Origin: Symsagittifera roscoffensis
Taxonomy: Eukaryota; Xenacoelomorpha; Acoela; Convolutidae
Direction of reading: 5' to 3'
Assembly: GCF_963678635.1 (NCBI RefSeq)
Contig: NC_087063.1
Coordinates: 46,542,101-46,606,100, forward strand
DNA: 64,000 bases
Both the position numbers and the translations under genes were made by a program. Numbering within the stretch: the stretch's first letter is position 1; the number at the start of each line of letters is the position of its first letter. Of the stretch, positions 37,862 through 49,910 are shown piece after piece. Below the pieces are notes generated by a model. The model was not told where the DNA came from. It searched no databases and worked only from the letters and a program-made list of their open reading frames with translations.

Positions 37862-38595
37862 CACATGACGAGTTTCCCTGCCATTGCTTCCTGCAAACAT
37901 GGTGGTACCCCGGGCGTAGTAATCTGGTGTTGATCTGGGACTCTGGAGAGCTGCTCTCCGTGGGTTTACCAGACTCATCACGGCCCATAGCGATAGTGAT
38001 AGTGGGATTTATGATGGCGATACGATGGCTGGAAGCTCATGTGAAGGAGAACAATAGACAGGAGGCACCGACGAGAGAACAAATGCAGAAATTGGATTGT
38101 CTAAAAGATTCTGAACATTCCGATGAAAGTGAAAAGATATGGGCAAGGAGACGACTGATGCCATGGTTTAGAGCCGACATGACTGCATGGTTGTACGAGT
38201 ATGCCAAGAAGCATATGTCGAAGCACGGTAGAGTGTACAGTGTGTATCAACTGGACATTGGGGCAGGAGCTTTCAAGCGAGCTTTCGTGACTCATCGGAA
38301 TGCAGTGAACACCGCGGTGAAGAGAGTTTCCAGGACAAGTGAACGTAATGGAAGGGAGAAAAAAGAGATGTTGAAGGAAGATTTGGAGAGAAACGTAACG
38401 TTGTGCTTTCAAAATAGCTTCTGCAGAAACAGAGAATCTAATGTAGATCCCCTAACTTGTTGTAAACAAAGGGTAGAAGAGCACAAGTGTTGGAGGACTG
38501 CTTCCAACAGCGTCAGAATAGCTACCGATGTGTTGCAAGGCACAGAAACTGAAAGTGCAGAGTCAGTGTCGCAGGAGAAGGAGATGGAGCATTGA
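37855..38595 (+). CDS. Unidentified single-pass membrane protein
   Basis: 246 aa from an ATG that overlaps the preceding stop (ATGCTGA). Residues about 43-58 (RPIAIVIVGFMMAIRW) could span a membrane. After a charged linker come RRRLMPWFRADMTAWLYEY (about 98-116), DIGAGAFKRAFVTHRNAV (134-151), a basic stretch, and EDLERNVTLCFQNSFCRNR (175-193) with Cys pairs after it. These blocks are shared with the inverted pseudogene at 36168-36790, evidence that they were once under protein-level constraint. GC-rich relative to neighbours. Function unknown. Confidence 0.6.
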   Translation: MLTHDEFPCHCFLQTWWYPGRSNLVLIWDSGELLSVGLPDSSRPIAIVIVGFMMAIRWLEAHVKENNRQEAPTREQMQKLDCLKDSEHSDESEKIWARRRLMPWFRADMTAWLYEYAKKHMSKHGRVYSVYQLDIGAGAFKRAFVTHRNAVNTAVKRVSRTSERNGREKKEMLKEDLERNVTLCFQNSFCRNRESNVDPLTCCKQRVEEHKCWRTASNSVRIATDVLQGTETESAESVSQEKEMEH

Positions 38596-40532
38596 CAAAT
38601 GGCCGGAAAACAAAATGCGGAAGGAAAGAAAATTAGAAGAATTTAGAAGTTTTAGAACTTCTAAACGACAAAAAAAAGAGGAAACAAAGAAGTGACGAAA
38701 GGGAAGAAGTTAAAACTCAGAATTAATTTATGTGTGTGACAAAATCTCAAGTGAGAAACTAAGCAACCAAGTTGTAATTGAAAATTGAAAGAAAACATTT
38801 AGTTGAGTTTTGAGCATTAAAGAATTTGTTGCATTTATAAATTTATTTTTTGATTTTAGTTAGTGGCTTTAGAGACACTTACTATTTATTTAGAAAGGCT
38901 TAAGCAAAGAGTATATTTAAATATTCCAGCCTGCAGGACTTTTTTTAATCATCTAGGAAAACTGATCACTTTGTGGCGACATGAAAAGCTTGGGTAATCT
39001 CTCGAAGAGGGAGATTGTTCCATTGTTCTTTCTAACCATAGAGATCCTTAATTTTAAGATTCAGGACCAATAACAACTAAAATTTCCGAAGGGAAGAAGC
39101 ATACTAGGATAATTTTAGCTTGTTGGTTGGCAGGAGTGTCCTGCAAACTAACATCTTTCAAAATCTAGGAGAAAAAATTTTAAAATCAGGGCGTCGACAT
39201 TGGAATTCAGAAAAAATGTTTTATCTTAAGTCATATCCTCAAAGTGCACATTAGTGAAAAAATTTGGAAGGCTATAGTAGTGTAGTATGATGCCATTTAT
39301 ATTCTGCAGTGAGTCGATATGACGTGGATAAGAGTAATTTCGTGCATTTTGTAATTTCAGTTCGATGACACTGTACCAATTTTACCAACATTGCGAGATT
39401 CAATGGGGACATTGACCAGGCTGTCCGGGGAATTTGTGACATTCGACCATAATGGACAAAAATGCATATTCGACGATTTCGAATAGTTAGCAGCTAACCT
39501 TCCGAATTGGCGGTTTTGAAGGATTAAGAGCGTTATTCAGACGATTAGCTGAATCGTGAAAACTGAAGGATTCGGAAATTCCTAAATTTTAAAAGTTCGA
39601 AATGATGACGTAACAATTCTAAGAAACGTCAAAAACGGTCATTTTGGAGAAAAAAACAAAATAGACGAAGAACAACGATAGTTGCGACGACGACAACAAC
39701 GGAAAAATTGAGAATCGGAATCAGAAAGAAGTAGAAGTAGCAGAGACCGCTCCGAGTTGCAACTATTGTGCCGCTACAATAGTTGCAAGGCCGTCGCGAA
39801 CAACGGTGAAGGGTGGAAAACCAGCCTTCCGGAAGGAGAACAAGAGTCTTATTTCCCCGGATTCAAGAATCCGGAGTGGTCTCGGGATTTGGACTGAAAG
39901 TGTTTTACATAAACTTTTAGCTTCCCTATTATGCCCTGAGTTGAATTTAATTAACATCTGAATTCATTTTGCAAGGATGAGAAGCTAGGAGTTGGGGGGA
40001 AGGGTTGATCCATCTTCGATGGAGATGATGATTTTTATCTACTGAAAAAAAACAATATTAATTCAATAAAGAGTAGTAGCCCTGTTTTTAGGAGTGACCT
40101 CGTGGTCTGGGGATACTGAGAGCCGGCCATGAGCTCACTATTTCTGCAATTAATTAAGTTAATTTGAGCGTTCTGGTCGAAGCCGGAGAACAGTAACGTT
40201 TTTGTCAATCCGATGTTGGAAAGACCACCAAAAGAACTGGCTTTGGTAGAGACGGTGAAAAGCATGTAGAGCTCTGTTTGGACGTTGGCCAGTCGTCGTA
40301 GAACCTAGCTTTATTTTCCGTCGATATGTATCTTCCGGGCGAATGTTACATAGATGTTTTTATGGCGCTCCTGGGTGTTATTCTTTTTTAACATCATGAC
40401 CGGCAGAACCGTTAACGAGCACTCCCCGGCGAGCGGATGCTCACATTAATGCCCTTCATAGGCCAAAACCGCCGGGGCGGAAGGGTAGTTTGGAACGCGG
40501 AAGGGTAGTTCGGAACGCGGAAGCCCTCCGGG
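38596..40532. other. Intergenic, no gene recognised
   Basis: Purine-rich up to about 38720, then mixed. A GC-rich stretch just before the gap repeats GGAAGGGTAGTT.GGAACGCGG twice (about 40478-40522). Only short ORFs without recognisable homology were seen. Confidence 0.5.
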
Positions 40533-40732
40533 NNNNNNNNNNNNNNNNNNNNNNNNNNNNNNNNNNNNNNNNNNNNNNNNNNNNNNNNNNNNNNNNNNNN
40601 NNNNNNNNNNNNNNNNNNNNNNNNNNNNNNNNNNNNNNNNNNNNNNNNNNNNNNNNNNNNNNNNNNNNNNNNNNNNNNNNNNNNNNNNNNNNNNNNNNNN
40701 NNNNNNNNNNNNNNNNNNNNNNNNNNNNNNNN
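40533..40732. other. Assembly gap, 200 N
   Basis: Exactly 200 undetermined bases; the round number suggests a placeholder, so the true size is unknown. Translations through it are meaningless. Confidence 1.
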
Positions 40733-40769
40733 TCTGGTAAAAAAATTCAATTTCTTTAGCGTCTCTGGT

Positions 40770-40840
40770 GCCATAATCCTAGAGGTAACGACTGCGCCTC
40801 GGACTGCAAAGGTCCTAGGCTCGAATCCGACCATGACTGT
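40770..40840 (+). repeat. tRNA-like SINE head
   Basis: AGAGGTAACGACTGCGCCTC then GGCTCGAATCCGACC. Same family as 61927-61985 (plus) and 16950-17010, 21850-21912 and 32230-32290 (minus). Confidence 0.65.
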
Positions 40841-41279
40841 TTCATTTTATCGATCTATTGTCTGCCTATGTTGTGTCGGCGTCGTTGCATTATCTCGGAT
40901 TTTTTGTTCTCTGGCACTTTAATTGTAAATGAAAGTAATGTAAAATGTTCCGTCTGCTTGCAATGCTAATTGTTTGTGGTGTCTAGAGTAGTGCGAAGCT
41001 CCGATTCATCTCTATTAAATAACAAAAACTTTTTGCTAATGCGTTGAAAATTGCGAAAATATTTAGACCATTTTTTTTCTTGACTCTTCGAATGAACGAA
41101 GTGATTTTTTTTTATTCCTTCACTTCGCGCAGTTTTTTTTGTTGCAAACAATCTGTTTTAAACTTAAAAAGTATGGAAAAGTATGATGGATATTTTCGTC
41201 GAACGGTTTTGTATTTAGCAAAGATTCGCACGAAGTGGTTCCAAAAGCAGATTCTGAAGCCAAGAGGTCAACGTGTTAC

Positions 41280-44200
41280 ATGGAGATAGCTATCGGAGGC
41301 AGGAATGTGGGTCGTATTGTTTTCCAATTGTATGATGACATCACACCAAAGACTGCCGAAAATTTCCGAGTTCTGTGTTCAGGTAATCCATCTTTTATCT
41401 ATCTATATATGTAAATGCGGGCATCACTATCTCGCCATGTTGAAAGCTTTTTCAACGTACTATTTTTGCATGTTTAACGAATGACTTTTTCACATTTATG
41501 CTATATCGTATATTGCAATGCTAAAGAAGTTTTTCGATTGTCCTGTGTGAGTAGTAGATGTTGGAGGTTAAGTGGAGGGGGTCCCTGCAGACCCCCATGT
41601 TGTAAGATAGGGGATAGAGCAACCGGTCTGCAAGCTATGTATTAAGATAAGGCATAGATCCTACAATGTATTAAGATTGGGAATGGCATTGGTAAGGTCT
41701 GCAGGGACCGCACCCCCCCCTCAACCCCTCTCCCCCCCCCCCCCCCCCCCCCCCCACCCCCACTTAACCTCCAACATCCTACTACTTGTGTGAATTCAGT
41801 ATTTATTTCGCCATTTTTGAAAACAAGCGATCCAATAGTGGGGTGCTGCCAAGGTAGTCTCAGGAAGTTCATAGCTGGCCTCGAAATATAACTGCTCAAC
41901 GCCTCCTACTTTCTTATTTTTTCTAATTTTCAAAGTTGTTATATTTCAAATAAAAAAATACCATTAAGTTTAAAATTGTCGGACTTTTTGGTGGGGGTGA
42001 TGTCAGTTTTCTATCAGCAATTGCAGATTCCCTCCTTTTCCGCTCCATACAAATATTTTTGCTCAAGTTTTCGAATTTTACGTTTTCTAAACTGACTTTT
42101 AGGGTGTTGTGATATTTCATAAATATTATTTCAAAGAAAAAAAAGAGTCTGATAAATTAGTACGCGGGATAAAACGCTTGATGGCAGTAAATGATAAACG
42201 TGAGGGCTTGTAAAAAGCACTGTTGGATGCCTACGTCTAGTTTTACGTTTGCATATAGTTTTTTTTGAAAATCTGAAACCCTACAATTATTTGAGCCGTG
42301 CTTTAGGGTGTTTTGAAATAAGTCAGCACTTGGTTCAATGTGTTTCTTTTCTAAATTTGGAATAGAACTGATAGCAAGTAAACAATTTTTCAATTTCGTG
42401 CCACATACCTATTAATATGGAAATTTAAAAAAAAAACAGCTGAAATTGATTAATCTAAACAAAAATATCAACATCATTACAACCTGCGAAATCAAATTTC
42501 TTGTAATCGGGAACTAGACTTTTTCCCTTTAATCAACTTTTCCTACACATTTTTAAGAAATTGTGAAGTTGCTTTATTATTAGTGAACTTCGAGACTGCT
42601 TACCACTTAGCCCAGAAGTTACGTTGTTACATTTGTGCCCTACGGTCTGGGGTTTGAGTCCCACAGCAACTTATTGTTTTCAATTTGAAAGAAATTGAAA
42701 AAGCTTGTTGTACGGGAAATTTTGAGCTGTCGGACTTTCGTTTGTCTGCGTGTGTTCTGTTTGTTCGGTTGCCAAAACTGGGATTTTTATGCTGTGAATG
42801 TTATCAATTTTCATCGTAGATTGTAGTTTGGCCCTGATGTGTTTTTTTTGGTTTTTAATTTCGTTTTTTTTTTGCTTAAAAGCTTTGCTCGGCCTCAATG
42901 ATTTCGGTATGTTTTATCGGTTTAGTAACCTTTTTTTTATGTCGCTCCAAGAGCAAAAAATGATTGATTGTGGTTTTTCAAAGAATTAAAGGTAGCTTGT
43001 GTTCCAAGATTTCAAAGTTTGAAAACTCAATTGTTCCGAAATTTTTAATGTCACATCTTACCACTTTTTATCGTCTTAGTGGCCCCTTCGGTAAATAATA
43101 AAAGCTTATTTTTTAATAGTGGTTCGTTTAATTGACCGTTTTCCACTTTTTTCGGGTTAACAACTAGTTTAACAAAATTATGTTTTTTATGATGCTGCCA
43201 TGTTTTTTATGATGCTGCTATGCAGCTGACAGGTTAAATTTCATGAAACTTAGCTCAATAACTGGGTGGGTACTAGTTTCTACAGGGTAGTTTTTTGCAG
43301 ATCAACTGGTGTGTGCTCAAAGAATGTCGGCCTTGTTTCCGCTTCATAAGTCTTGTTCTGTTGCTAATTTGAATTTAAATGTCTTGCGTGGCATGTTTGT
43401 CTAGAATTGATTTTTGATAAAAAACAGTTTTGATGAAAAGGTATGTGATTGGGTTTTTAAATTTTATTTTTTTTTGAAATGCTGTGGTAAATGTTTTATC
43501 GCTTTTCGCAAAAAAAAAATTTTTTTCTCAAACCCCTATACATATTTTCAAAAAACGGTTTTCCATAGAAAGAACGACGACACCCTTGTTTGCTTGCATA
43601 CTCCCCTGGCCTTTTGTCTACAACCTTCGAAAACTAACCTACCGTATTTGAGATTTTTATTCGAATGAATGGAGCGGATGAAACCTCCCTTCCATAAGTG
43701 GCTACGCTTAAACTTTTTCACATAAAAAGTTGTAGTCCTCTGAAAAATCTATTTTTATTTTATGAGCGTTTTTCTAAATTTTATGAATTTCAACCGAAAA
43801 ATTTCCTTTTATTTGAGATTTTGGGTTCAATGCAAAGAAAGAGTCATGGGAAGCTCCTTTCCATACACGAGTACGCCCAAATTTCTGACACAAAAAATAT
43901 GGCTTTTGAAAAGCCAAAGTTTTGATTTTTTGGCTGTATATTGAAACTTTTTTTGACTTTTATCGAGAACTACCCAGCCAAACGTGGGGTTTTGGGTTCA
44001 ATCGAAATTACAGGCTGGGTAAATCTCTTCTGCCTAAGCAGGTACGCACAATTTTTTTGATGATTGTCGGAAATATCAACCAGTTGAATCGTATGCAATA
44101 ATCATCGTATCTAATATCATCGTATGCTGTATATCGTATGTTTTCATTGTAGTTGCTTTTTTTAAGGTTTTTATTTACTCCTGCAATTTGTAATTCTACA

Positions 44201-47200
44201 ATCTTGACGTATTTTTTTTCGTTTGAAAAGTTTTTCAGCATAAATGATTTCAGCTTATTTTTTATGGTCTTACTAACTTAAATTTGGGTCATTCGAGGAA
44301 ACGATAAATTGTATGCTTTCCTCTTGATCGCACAGAGCGTTAAAAATCTCATAAAAGAATTTATAGTTCAAAGTTTTTCATGAAAACAGTTTTATTTTTG
44401 CTCGATAGTTGATTCTGAATTTTCATTAAACGCCGTCGAATGTGTTTCTGGACATGTTTTTTGCCAAGAGAACATTGTTCCAGATAATATTTTGAATTTT
44501 TTAGTTGTGATTTTTGAAAATATTTCCGTTTGCTTTGGATTTATTAGCTCTCCTTTCTTTCCCTGTTTTTTTTTATTAGCCACTGGTCGTGCTCAGTGCA
44601 GGACCAACCGAGGGGGAGGGATATGTCATCTATCTCGCCGCAGCCGGTCATACCTTGAGGACGCGGATGAACCTGGGACCCCTTAAACCTTGACCGAAGT
44701 GGGATTCGAACGCATGTCCCTCGTTCCCTCGTGGTGAGAGACGTGTTCCTAACCCACTCGGCCACGGCTGCTCTTTCCCTCCCTATATGCTAGCTTGCAA
44801 TGCTATTTTTGCGATATCGCAAGTGATGCAAAAATTAAAATTGAGCCTAATCCGGGGCGCCCTTTCATGTCATTGCGGTTTAGGTGAAAAAGGTTTTGGG
44901 TATAAAAGCTGCCCATTCCATCGGATCATTCCGGAATTCATGTGCCAAGGCGGAGATTTCACCAATTTCAATGGGACTGGCGGAAAAAGTATCTTTGGAA
45001 AGAAATTCCCTGATGAAAATTTTGATGTAAGTTGACGATTTTATTCAAGACATTTTTGAAGTGATTGTCAGCAGAAAAAAAAATTGATTTAGTTTTCAGG
45101 TTTACATATTTAGTGGTCTAATTATTTATCTTGAGGTAAAAGATGAAAATGCACTAAAATTGATTTAAAAATGCATATCACAACACTCCCAGGAGAATGA
45201 AGTTTGGATCTAATCTTGTCAAAAGCTACGCACAAAAAGGCTATTAGTCATAGACCGCACATAAACAACTCGATCACAAGGCCATATTTAGGGAGAGGAT
45301 TAGTAGTTTGTGTAGTAGTAGTAGTAGTAGTTTGTAGACCAGTGGCGCCGGGGGTGAGTAGAGAGCGGAAATGTAAGCGGAAGCTAAATGTTCCACACTG
45401 CTCTAGAACGTTTCAAATGGTCATTGATTGTTCTAGATTGTTCCAGTACTTTTATAGACATATTTCGATAGAAATGGTAGCACAGAGTTATTGATAAAAA
45501 TTGCTCGCTCCTCTGCTCTATTTACACCCGCAAACTTTAATGAACATGGTGGAATAGTACGACTATTCTTTTTTGTAACTTTTGGTGCCACTTTTGTGCT
45601 TTGACATTTGTAAAGTAATAAAGTTAACTTAGCTGATGTATTTTTTTCTCAATAAACGAACGGAAATAAGCAATTTGTTTCAAATAACAACAATAATACA
45701 AACTCGATTTCAGAATTTTTCTCTTTTTTTTGAAATGCATAATTATTACAATGTGGCTTGCTTTCCAATTTATTTCATGCAAAATTAGTGTGGATGGCTT
45801 CAGTTTGTTATACTCCAAATTATTGTTTGTAAATTTGTGTCTATTGGTGTTTGGTGTCACTTTTGTTTCATCGCATGGGCGATTTATTAGCACATGTAGC
45901 TGCTTTATCTGTGACTAGTGTTTGCCGATTGTTAAGAGTTCGTGACCTAGTTTTTTATCAGAAGGTTTCTTGAACCGAAATTATCTCTAATTGCAACAAT
46001 TTTTATTGAAAATAGTTTTTTCATGTAACAGTTTGTTTCGGGAAAGCTGCTCGTCTCAAAATTAACTTTTTTAATCATTTTTTTAGATTAGAAATAAGAA
46101 AAAATTAAAACGTGAAGTTTTTTTAAAATAAAGATTTCCAGAGTATTTCAAACTAACATCATTTTTCTAAATAACACACAACTAATCAGTTGTTCTGACA
46201 ATTTGTTTTTTCATTGACTTGCTATCAAATGCAAGTCTGAATTATTATCCGGATCGTTTTTTTAAAATTTTTCCGGAACAAATTGATTTGAGCGGCAACT
46301 GAGAAGTAGCGCTAACGGAAATCATTTATCCTTTTATTTTAAAAAGCGTCATAAATAGATCGTACGTGTTTGGTGTTTATGAATCAAAACAAAGATCCAA
46401 AAATCGAAAATCAGTTAACCCGGTTATTTCTAAATAGATATCGTATCCAAGAAGGTTTTTATCGTATCCAAGAACAAGGCTATAGAAGAAGAATCTGTTT
46501 TCAAGGAACAAACTTTTATTCCATAATTTAACGAGACGATAGGAAAAGTAGAAATACATATCAACGAAAAAGAACGGAGCAAAGATATGCAGACAGTATT
46601 TTCAACAGAAGCGTCCGATATATGTCTAAAACCTGGCGCGCGGTTTTTTTCTGGGACAAATTTGAACCATCTTATCTGTCAGATATTGATAAAATTCATG
46701 CTTTTTTGTGTATTCAAACAGTGAGGAGTATGGTTTTGTTGGTGATACTAAATCATAGTACCAGCGTGTTGTTTTTCTGGGACAAACTTAAACCAACTTA
46801 TCCGTCGGATATTGGTAAAATTGATGCTTCTCTTGTGTTTTCAAACACTGTGGAATAAGGTTTCAATGGTAATTCTAACTCACGGTGTTACTAAATCACA
46901 GACTTTTTCAAAAAAAGCAGCCATTAATTAACATGTTTGCCTTAAAAAAATTCCTCAATTCAATTGTTTCAGATTAGTTTAGCAGATTTAGTAATTTAGA
47001 TTTAGTAGTTTCCGTTTTGTTTTTTCAATTTCTTTTTGTAGAGTTTCCCGTTTATATTTTCTCCATTTTTGGCCTCATAGACTTCCGATGGTATAAATTG
47101 GCTTGATTGCGTTATATTGCATCGTGCGATTGGCAAAAAATTTCTTGTGAGTGTGTTTGTGTTTCGGGGGGACTAGTAATGTTTTCCAAATGTTTCATAA

Positions 47201-49335
47201 TTCATGTTTTTCATGATAATAATTTTTACTCTGCACGTTTTGTTGACATGATGACTGCTGGGTAATTTTAGTTGAGTGGATAAAGGTAGTATATTTAGAG
47301 CTCTGTAAGACTTACCTTTGCCGCCTAAAAAAACTTAGTTAGTTGTAAATGGTACATACAAGATTCTGTACTGTGATTTTTTTTGGCAAAGCTTTCCTAT
47401 GATTTTAATTCAGTCGGCTTATTTCCCATTCGTTTTGTTTTTCTCTTAATTTTTGTCCATTGTTTCGAAATCGAATCGCCTTCAGCAATCTATTCAAGAA
47501 GGCTTGAAATGAACTTCGCCCACCCTCTTTAAAACAAAAAATGTTTTTTTTTTGCACAGGTAAGTTTGATCGAAATTTTACTTGATACTTCTTTGTTGAT
47601 TTTTTTTTGCGTTGAAGTCATATCCTTCGCGATGATCTTCATTAAAATAAGTTTTTTGCAGTTTGACTGGTGTAATTTTTTTGATCAGTTTTTTGTCAAT
47701 TGATTAAGAGTAATGAACGTAGTCAGTACTCTTATACAGGTCTTGCTGATTTTTATAGGTCTTGCATCTGACAAGGTTAATAAACAAAACCACGAAAAAA
47801 GCAATGATTGCCGGTTACTGTGCAATTGGCACAGAATAGAATGTTCCGACCATAGCTTTAAAAATACAAGAGTTTTTTTTTCGAATTGTTGTCATTTTTT
47901 CTCGTTGTGGTATGATAAAAGGAGCTGAGCATAAAAATGGAGATTAAGTATTTTCGACAGTCATAGTAAAATGAGCAAATTGAAAAACAGTTTTTCAAAG
48001 AGAAGTTAGTTGAAAAATGGAAAATAATTATATATATATATATATATTTTCATTATTACAGTTTTTGAGCTTTTCGAAATTTTGATTCGAAAAATGCGCT
48101 AAAATGCTCAAAGTAAACTAAAGTTACTCAAGTAAAACTAAGTTTTAATTTAAGCTATTCTAAGCTTTTAAGCAGTTAAAATAAGACTGCTCGCTTGCTT
48201 TTTGCGCTTGAATAAGACGAAATATAAAAAATTTTGAAGCGGATTTTCTCAACACGGGGAAAAGTTTTTTGAAATTTTTTAAGGTGGTTCGAATCACGAC
48301 TGTAAGTGCTCTACTATGATCTATCATACAAACCAGTCCGATGATAATTCGTGGTACCTGATTTTGCGTGGAAAACAAAAAGAAAAAACAAACTAAAATA
48401 CACCCGAATATAAAGTTCCGCTCCATTTCAATGGTCGGAACAACAAGGTTAGCCGGTTACTGTGCAAGTAAGGCAGATTGTTCCAAGCATAGTCTTTAAA
48501 AATTACAAACGTTTTTTTCAAATTAGTGTAGTTTTTTCTGCGTGGTGTGATGAAAGGATCTGACGTATAAGTATATTTTAGGATTATTCGACAGTCATAG
48601 TTGTATAGGCAAACAGATCAACATATTTTGAAAAAGTTGACTAGAAACACAAAAGTTCATAAAAAGTTTTTCAAATTTTTTTGCGGAAATTTTTTGAATT
48701 TTATTTCCAAAATGGAAATAACTCGCTCGAACGTTTACTCGCTCGAACTTCTGGAAAAATTGTTTCAAAGTTTTTTTTAATGTTCGAATCATGAGTGAAA
48801 GAGCTCTAATATGATATATCACTCATCTCTCTCTGATGATTTTTTGTGGTAGCTGATTTGGCATGGAAAAAATACAAGAAAAAAAAATTAAAATAACCCA
48901 AATACAAAGTTCCTACCTTTTTTCAAATGTTCGGAACAACAATCGATAGTTTCAGAATGAATCTTCTAGGTATTTTCCACTTCCTTTAAATATATAAAAT
49001 AACTAATCCAGGCGCCGAGAAAGAGCGTCAGACTAATTCCTACCTAGATTGACCTAACCTAAAAACTAATATTATTACTAAAAACTTCAACATTGTTTCT
49101 GTAGGTGAAGCACGAGAAACCTTATCTTCTGTCTATGGCCAATTCGGGACCAAACACGAATGGCAGCCAGTTTTTCATAACTACAGCTGCAACCACGTGG
49201 CTAGATGGCAAACATGTTGTGTTTGGAGAGGTAGTCCAAGGTGCTGATGTAGTGAGACAAATGGAATCCATGGGCTCCAAAAGTGGCAAGCCTTCTCAAA
49301 ATGTTACAGTTCAGGATTGTGGAGAAATCAAATGA
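41280..49335 (+). CDS. Cyclophilin-type peptidyl-prolyl isomerase, three exons
   Basis: Exons (41280)-41382, 44884-45026 and 49105-49335, GT-AG, phases 1 and 0. From ATG 41280 the product is 158 aa, slightly shorter than the usual 165-aa single domain. The frame is open upstream to 41183 (including [19 protein letters not shown]), so an upstream exon or a transit peptide, as in mitochondrial cyclophilin D, is likely. Cyclophilins isomerise X-Pro bonds. Active-site residues are kept: [15 protein letters not shown] (Arg, Phe, Met, Gln), [14 protein letters not shown] and [13 protein letters not shown] (Trp, His). KSCPFHR replaces the usual KGSXFHR. Introns are 3501 and 4078 bp, full of repeats. 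Confidence 0.92.
41551..41786 (+). mobile_element. Foldback MITE with long C-run
   Basis: Inverted ends of about 28 bp: AGATGTTGGAGGTTAAGTGG at the left and CCACTTAACCTCCAACATCC-type at the right, with CTGCAGGGACC/GGTCCCTGCAG further in. A G-run and a C-run of more than 20 lie just inside. TGTGTGA flanks both sides (41544-41550 and 41787-41793; 7 of 8 bp match if extended). In cyclophilin intron 1. Confidence 0.88.
41800..43540. other. Cyclophilin intron 1, no gene recognised
   Basis: AT-rich with many T-runs. A tRNA-like remnant lies near 42610-42662 (GAAGTTACGTTGTTACATTT, GGGGTTTGAGTCCC). Otherwise nothing recognised. Confidence 0.5.
43560..44060 (-). repeat. Dispersed relatives of the 28-29.7 kb array, reversed
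   Basis: Repeated 'GAGATTTTGGGTTCAATGCAAA', 'GGAAGCTCCTTTCCATA', 'GAGTACGCCCAAATTT' mirror 'GAACGCAAAAACTCAGATTT' and 'AAATTTGAGCGTAGTCGC' at 28.1-29.7 kb. Confidence 0.65.
44130..44830 (+). repeat. Dispersed repeat interrupted by a SINE
   Basis: Collinear with 62140-62850: 'TTTACTCCTGCA.TTTGTA', 'ATGATTTC.GCTTA', 'TTTTCATT.AACGCCGTCGAATG', 'ATGCTAGCTTGCAATGC'. This copy contains the SINE at 44565-44772 that the other lacks, and lacks the foldback element at 62372-62600 that the other has. Confidence 0.88.
44565..44772 (-). mobile_element. tRNA-Ser/Leu-derived SINE with perfect 8-bp target duplication
   Basis: From 44772 the minus strand reads GCAGCCGTGGCCGAGTGG, a perfect A box, then GCGTTCGAATCCC (B box) with a long variable arm as in class II tRNAs. 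A 120-bp body (GATAGATGACATATCCC) and an A-rich tail follow. CTTTCCCT lies on both sides (44557-44564 and 44773-44780). The acceptor stem cannot pair, so it is not a working tRNA gene. The related sequence at 60975-61163 shares body blocks. The empty site is represented at about 62796. Confidence 0.93.
45310..45336 (+). repeat. TAG/GTA microsatellite
   Basis: Seven or so GTA units in cyclophilin intron 2. Confidence 0.9.
45340..46620. other. Cyclophilin intron 2, nothing recognised
   Basis: AT-rich sequence with short, unsupported ORFs. Confidence 0.45.
46630..46880 (+). repeat. Two-copy tandem repeat, unit about 125 bp
   Basis: TTTTTCTGGGACAAA.TT.AACCA..TTAT..GTC.GATATTG.TAAAATT.ATGCTT occurs at about 46646 and 46771, about 80% alike. 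The short ORF across it is repeat-derived. Confidence 0.85.
47810..48950. repeat. Family C dispersed repeat, two adjacent copies
   Basis: 'GCCGGTTACTGTGCAA' to 'CGACAGTCATAG' occurs at 47810-47965 and 48450-48600. 'GTGGTACCTGATTTTGCGTGG' to 'AAAGTTCC' occurs at 48350-48425 and 48845-48915. Related pieces lie at 51830-52220 and 57650-57970. A (TA)n tract lies at 48028-48050. Confidence 0.75.
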
Positions 49336-49910
49336 ACTTATTTGCATAATATTCCGAAATATTTGGAGTTGATCCCCAGTTGTAAGGATGAAAGCACAGT
49401 CTTAGGCAATGTTTCGACTAGCTGTAAATGGTTTCCAAATTTGCCAGCGCTAAATAACTTGCTTCTGTGATTTTGATGAGTGTTTATGCTCTGTTTATTG
49501 ATACCTTTGAAAATGATCTTTTAAGTCTTTTTATAGAGAACATCCTCTATTGTCAATAGATATCTTAAAATTTAACGTCTCAAGATACATTTGTTTTTTC
49601 CCCCTCAATTACTGAATAGCTGATTGCATCTGGCATTGGAGTCAAAGGCTGATGCAGCCATCTTTACTACACATCATAACGAAAAATATATATTAAAACG
49701 TGCCTCTGTAAGATTTGAAGCTACCATTCATGTAAAATTTCTTCAGCCATTCGCTATAATGTAAGTTCAGCTGCAAAAAAAATTACTTTATTCACGTTTT
49801 ATCGATGCTGTCAGTATTCAACTCTTGAACTGCAGTGTTATCCAGAAAATGGAGAACGCATTACTGATTTGAAGCTAACTCCTTTTGACGAAACCTTGGA
49901 AATATAAATT

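Noticed and set aside
37783..37870. Programmed frameshift between the two orphan ORFs
   Set aside because: No slippery heptamer was seen at the overlap; re-initiation or decay explains the ATGCTGA arrangement more simply.
40412..40834. ORFs across the N gap
   Set aside because: They consist mostly of undetermined residues.
44692..44772. Functional tRNA-Ser or tRNA-Leu gene
   Set aside because: A and B boxes are good, but the acceptor stem does not pair, and a SINE body, tail and target duplications follow.
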